A DNA stretch of 14,245 bases from assembly GCA_902496005.1 (NCBI GenBank), contig CABUZI010000040.1:1-14245 (forward strand). The letters run 5' to 3'. The notes beneath the pieces were generated by a model. It did no database searches. It was not told where the DNA came from and worked only from the letters and a program-made list of their open reading frames with translations. This document shows positions 12,765-14,245 of the stretch, piece by piece (the stretch's first letter is position 1; each line of letters starts with the position of its first letter). This DNA is from an uncultured Collinsella sp. Lineage in GTDB: Bacteria; Actinomycetota; Coriobacteriia; Coriobacteriales; Coriobacteriaceae. A program made the translations under genes and the position numbers.

Positions 12765-14245
12765 CTAGAGATTGTAGATGACTACTTGAGGTTCGGCGGG
12801 TTCGACGAAGATGGCTGGATTCGCCTGCTCCACGCGAACAAACTTGACCGTCACCGTCTCAAAGCCCGCCTTGTGCAACACGTCGGCGTAAACGCGCGCC
12901 TGCAGGGCGTGCTTCTCGAGCAGCTGGTCCGGCGTCTCGTCCGGTGTGCCGCCCGTCTTGTAGTCGATGACCAGCGCGCGTGACGAATCCGCCGGGTTCG
13001 TCGCCAAAGCGTCGATGGCGCCTTCGGCATAGGCACCGTAGCGAGCGATGTCCTCGTCCTCGCAGCCCAGTGAAAAGAACGGCACCTCGGCGCGAACGCA
13101 CGGCCACGCGAGCAGGTCGGCACGAACAGCCGACTTGAGCCAGCGGTCCAGGGCAACATCGAAGCGTTCGCGCTGCTCCGGCGTCAGGCACCACAGGCGA
13201 GCCAGGGCGTCGGCACGCTCAGCAGGCAGCGCATCGGCACCCATCTCGATGAGCCACTGGCAGGCGGCGTGGAAGGCCGAGCCCAGCGCCATGGGATTGC
13301 CGACAGGCTCGACAGCAGCCACGTCTGCATCGGCCATCTCCGAGCCATCCGACTCCGCATCATCGCCGGACTCGTCCATGGGCACACGCGCCTCGGCGGC
13401 ACGGTCTTCTGTCTCGGCATGGAGCGCCGCGGCGATTGACGAGTAGCTATACGAGTCACGCGCCGGGAACGGACAGATGCCCATGCGCACGCCCACTGCC
13501 TGGGGATACACAAGCTCAAACGAATCGGGCTTGGGGTCGGCAGGACCGGGGACGATTGTACTGGCCGAATCGTCGGCAGCATCTGTATCGGCATCGCCAC
13601 GAACAAGCCTGCCCTCGACATCCAGCGAAGCGTTGGCCTCAAACGCCTGCTCGCCAAAGGTAAAGTCCGAAAGCGAAATGAGCTCGTAGTCGCCCGGTTG
13701 GGAGTTGTCGAACACCAGGCGGTCGGCATCGAGCTGCGGCATGTCCAGAGCGTCCGTCGGCAGAATGCGGCGCAGGACATCGTAGGTCAGATCCGTCTCG
13801 ACATCGAAGGTCGGCGCCGTCACCTTGCCACGGCTCACGCCGGCATCCATCGCCAAGATCACCAGCTCGCGCGCACGCGTCATGGCGACATAGAGCAGAC
13901 GAGCCCGCTCCTCGAGCGAAAGCTGTAGGTCGTCGTTGCGCAGGCGAGCAAATGCCTCGGCGGGAGAACCCGTCGCACAGACGTCCTCCATTAGCTCCGG
14001 CGGCAGCCACAGCGACGTGCCCTTGCCCTTAAACGCGTGCTCAAACTGCTTTTTGACGTCGTCGCCCTTCACAAAGGTACCGTCGGCAAGCTTAACGCCG
14101 TCGAAGCGTGCCGGCAGTGCCACGACCTGCGCTCCGCCCTCGACGCGACCCATCTGTGCCGCACCCGAGGACTTACGCACGCCAAAGCACTCGGCGACCG
14201 CCACGACCGGATATTCCAGACCCTTGGAGGCATGCACCGTCATGA
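12765..14245 (-). CDS. addA: ATP-dependent helicase/nuclease AddA, C-terminal part (cut by window edge)
   Basis: The last 493 or so residues of a UvrD-type helicase fused to a nuclease are present; the N-terminus with the Walker A motif lies beyond the right edge. Helicase motif V (TVHASKGLEYPVV) and motif VI (LLYVAMTRAREL) are visible at the left of the protein. An acidic linker rich in Asp, Ala and Glu follows. The PD-(D/E)XK nuclease then shows GSAFHAACQWL, GAIDALATNP, VIDYKTGG and LQARVYADVL. This order fits AddA of the AddAB complex, which resects double-strand breaks for RecA loading. RecB is the main alternative but is less usual in this kind of organism. The partner addB is not in the window and may lie further right. 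The stop is TAG at 12765-12767. The ATG near 14243 is internal, not a start. Confidence 0.88.
   Translation of the reverse strand, partial: MTVHASKGLEYPVVAVAECFGVRKSSGAAQMGRVEGGAQVVALPARFDGVKLADGTFVKGDDVKKQFEHAFKGKGTSLWLPPELMEDVCATGSPAEAFARLRNDDLQLSLEERARLLYVAMTRARELVILAMDAGVSRGKVTAPTFDVETDLTYDVLRRILPTDALDMPQLDADRLVFDNSQPGDYELISLSDFTFGEQAFEANASLDVEGRLVRGDADTDAADDSASTIVPGPADPKPDSFELVYPQAVGVRMGICPFPARDSYSYSSIAAALHAETEDRAAEARVPMDESGDDAESDGSEMADADVAAVEPVGNPMALGSAFHAACQWLIEMGADALPAERADALARLWCLTPEQRERFDVALDRWLKSAVRADLLAWPCVRAEVPFFSLGCEDEDIARYGAYAEGAIDALATNPADSSRALVIDYKTGGTPDETPDQLLEKHALQARVYADVLHKAGFETVTVKFVRVEQANPAIFVEPAEPQVVIYNL

Overview
The window is a GC-rich stretch in which every supportable gene lies on the minus strand. 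Gene content suggests a strict or near-strict anaerobe of the Actinomycetota, most like a Coriobacteriia (Collinsella-type) genome. The clues are an actinobacterial DnaE with a complete-looking PHP exonuclease site, an actinobacterial/Gram-positive type SOS box ahead of ruvC, an AddA-type rather than RecBCD-like nuclease, a superoxide reductase, and the first codons of a formate--tetrahydrofolate ligase. The taxon is inferred from protein character only.

Layout in order of transcription (right to left): (1) 14245-12765, the 3' part of addA, a helicase/nuclease with motifs V and VI and a PD-(D/E)XK nuclease domain, running off the right edge. (2) A 176-base gap holding a 63-base imperfect palindrome and a weak dnaE promoter. 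(3) 12588-8785, dnaE, the replicative DNA polymerase III alpha subunit. (4) 58 bases later, 8726-5262, a SWIM-type SNF2 helicase. (5) 5111-4749, a small superoxide reductase that has lost the rubredoxin-like iron site, with a hairpin in its leader and an intrinsic terminator behind it. (6) 4631-2646, a full-length NAD synthetase-like protein whose glutaminase triad and ATP-binding signature both look destroyed; this is probably a pseudoenzyme and is the most unusual gene here. (7) A 242-base gap with a strongly folded 98-base inverted-repeat structure and an SOS box. (8) 2403-195, the translationally coupled ruvC-ruvA-ruvB operon. (9) 50-1, the first 16 codons of fhs, with its own ribosome site and an extended -10 element.

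Together this is a housekeeping DNA replication and repair neighbourhood. AddA processes double-strand ends, DnaE copies DNA, RuvABC resolves Holliday junctions and appears to be SOS-controlled, and the SNF2 protein probably remodels protein-DNA complexes. An oxygen-defence gene and the NadE-like pseudoenzyme are interspersed. No mobile elements, CRISPR arrays, tRNAs or rRNAs were seen. The parts least explained by known genes are the NadE-like pseudoenzyme and three structured intergenic elements (2540-2637, 8751-8783, 12690-12752).
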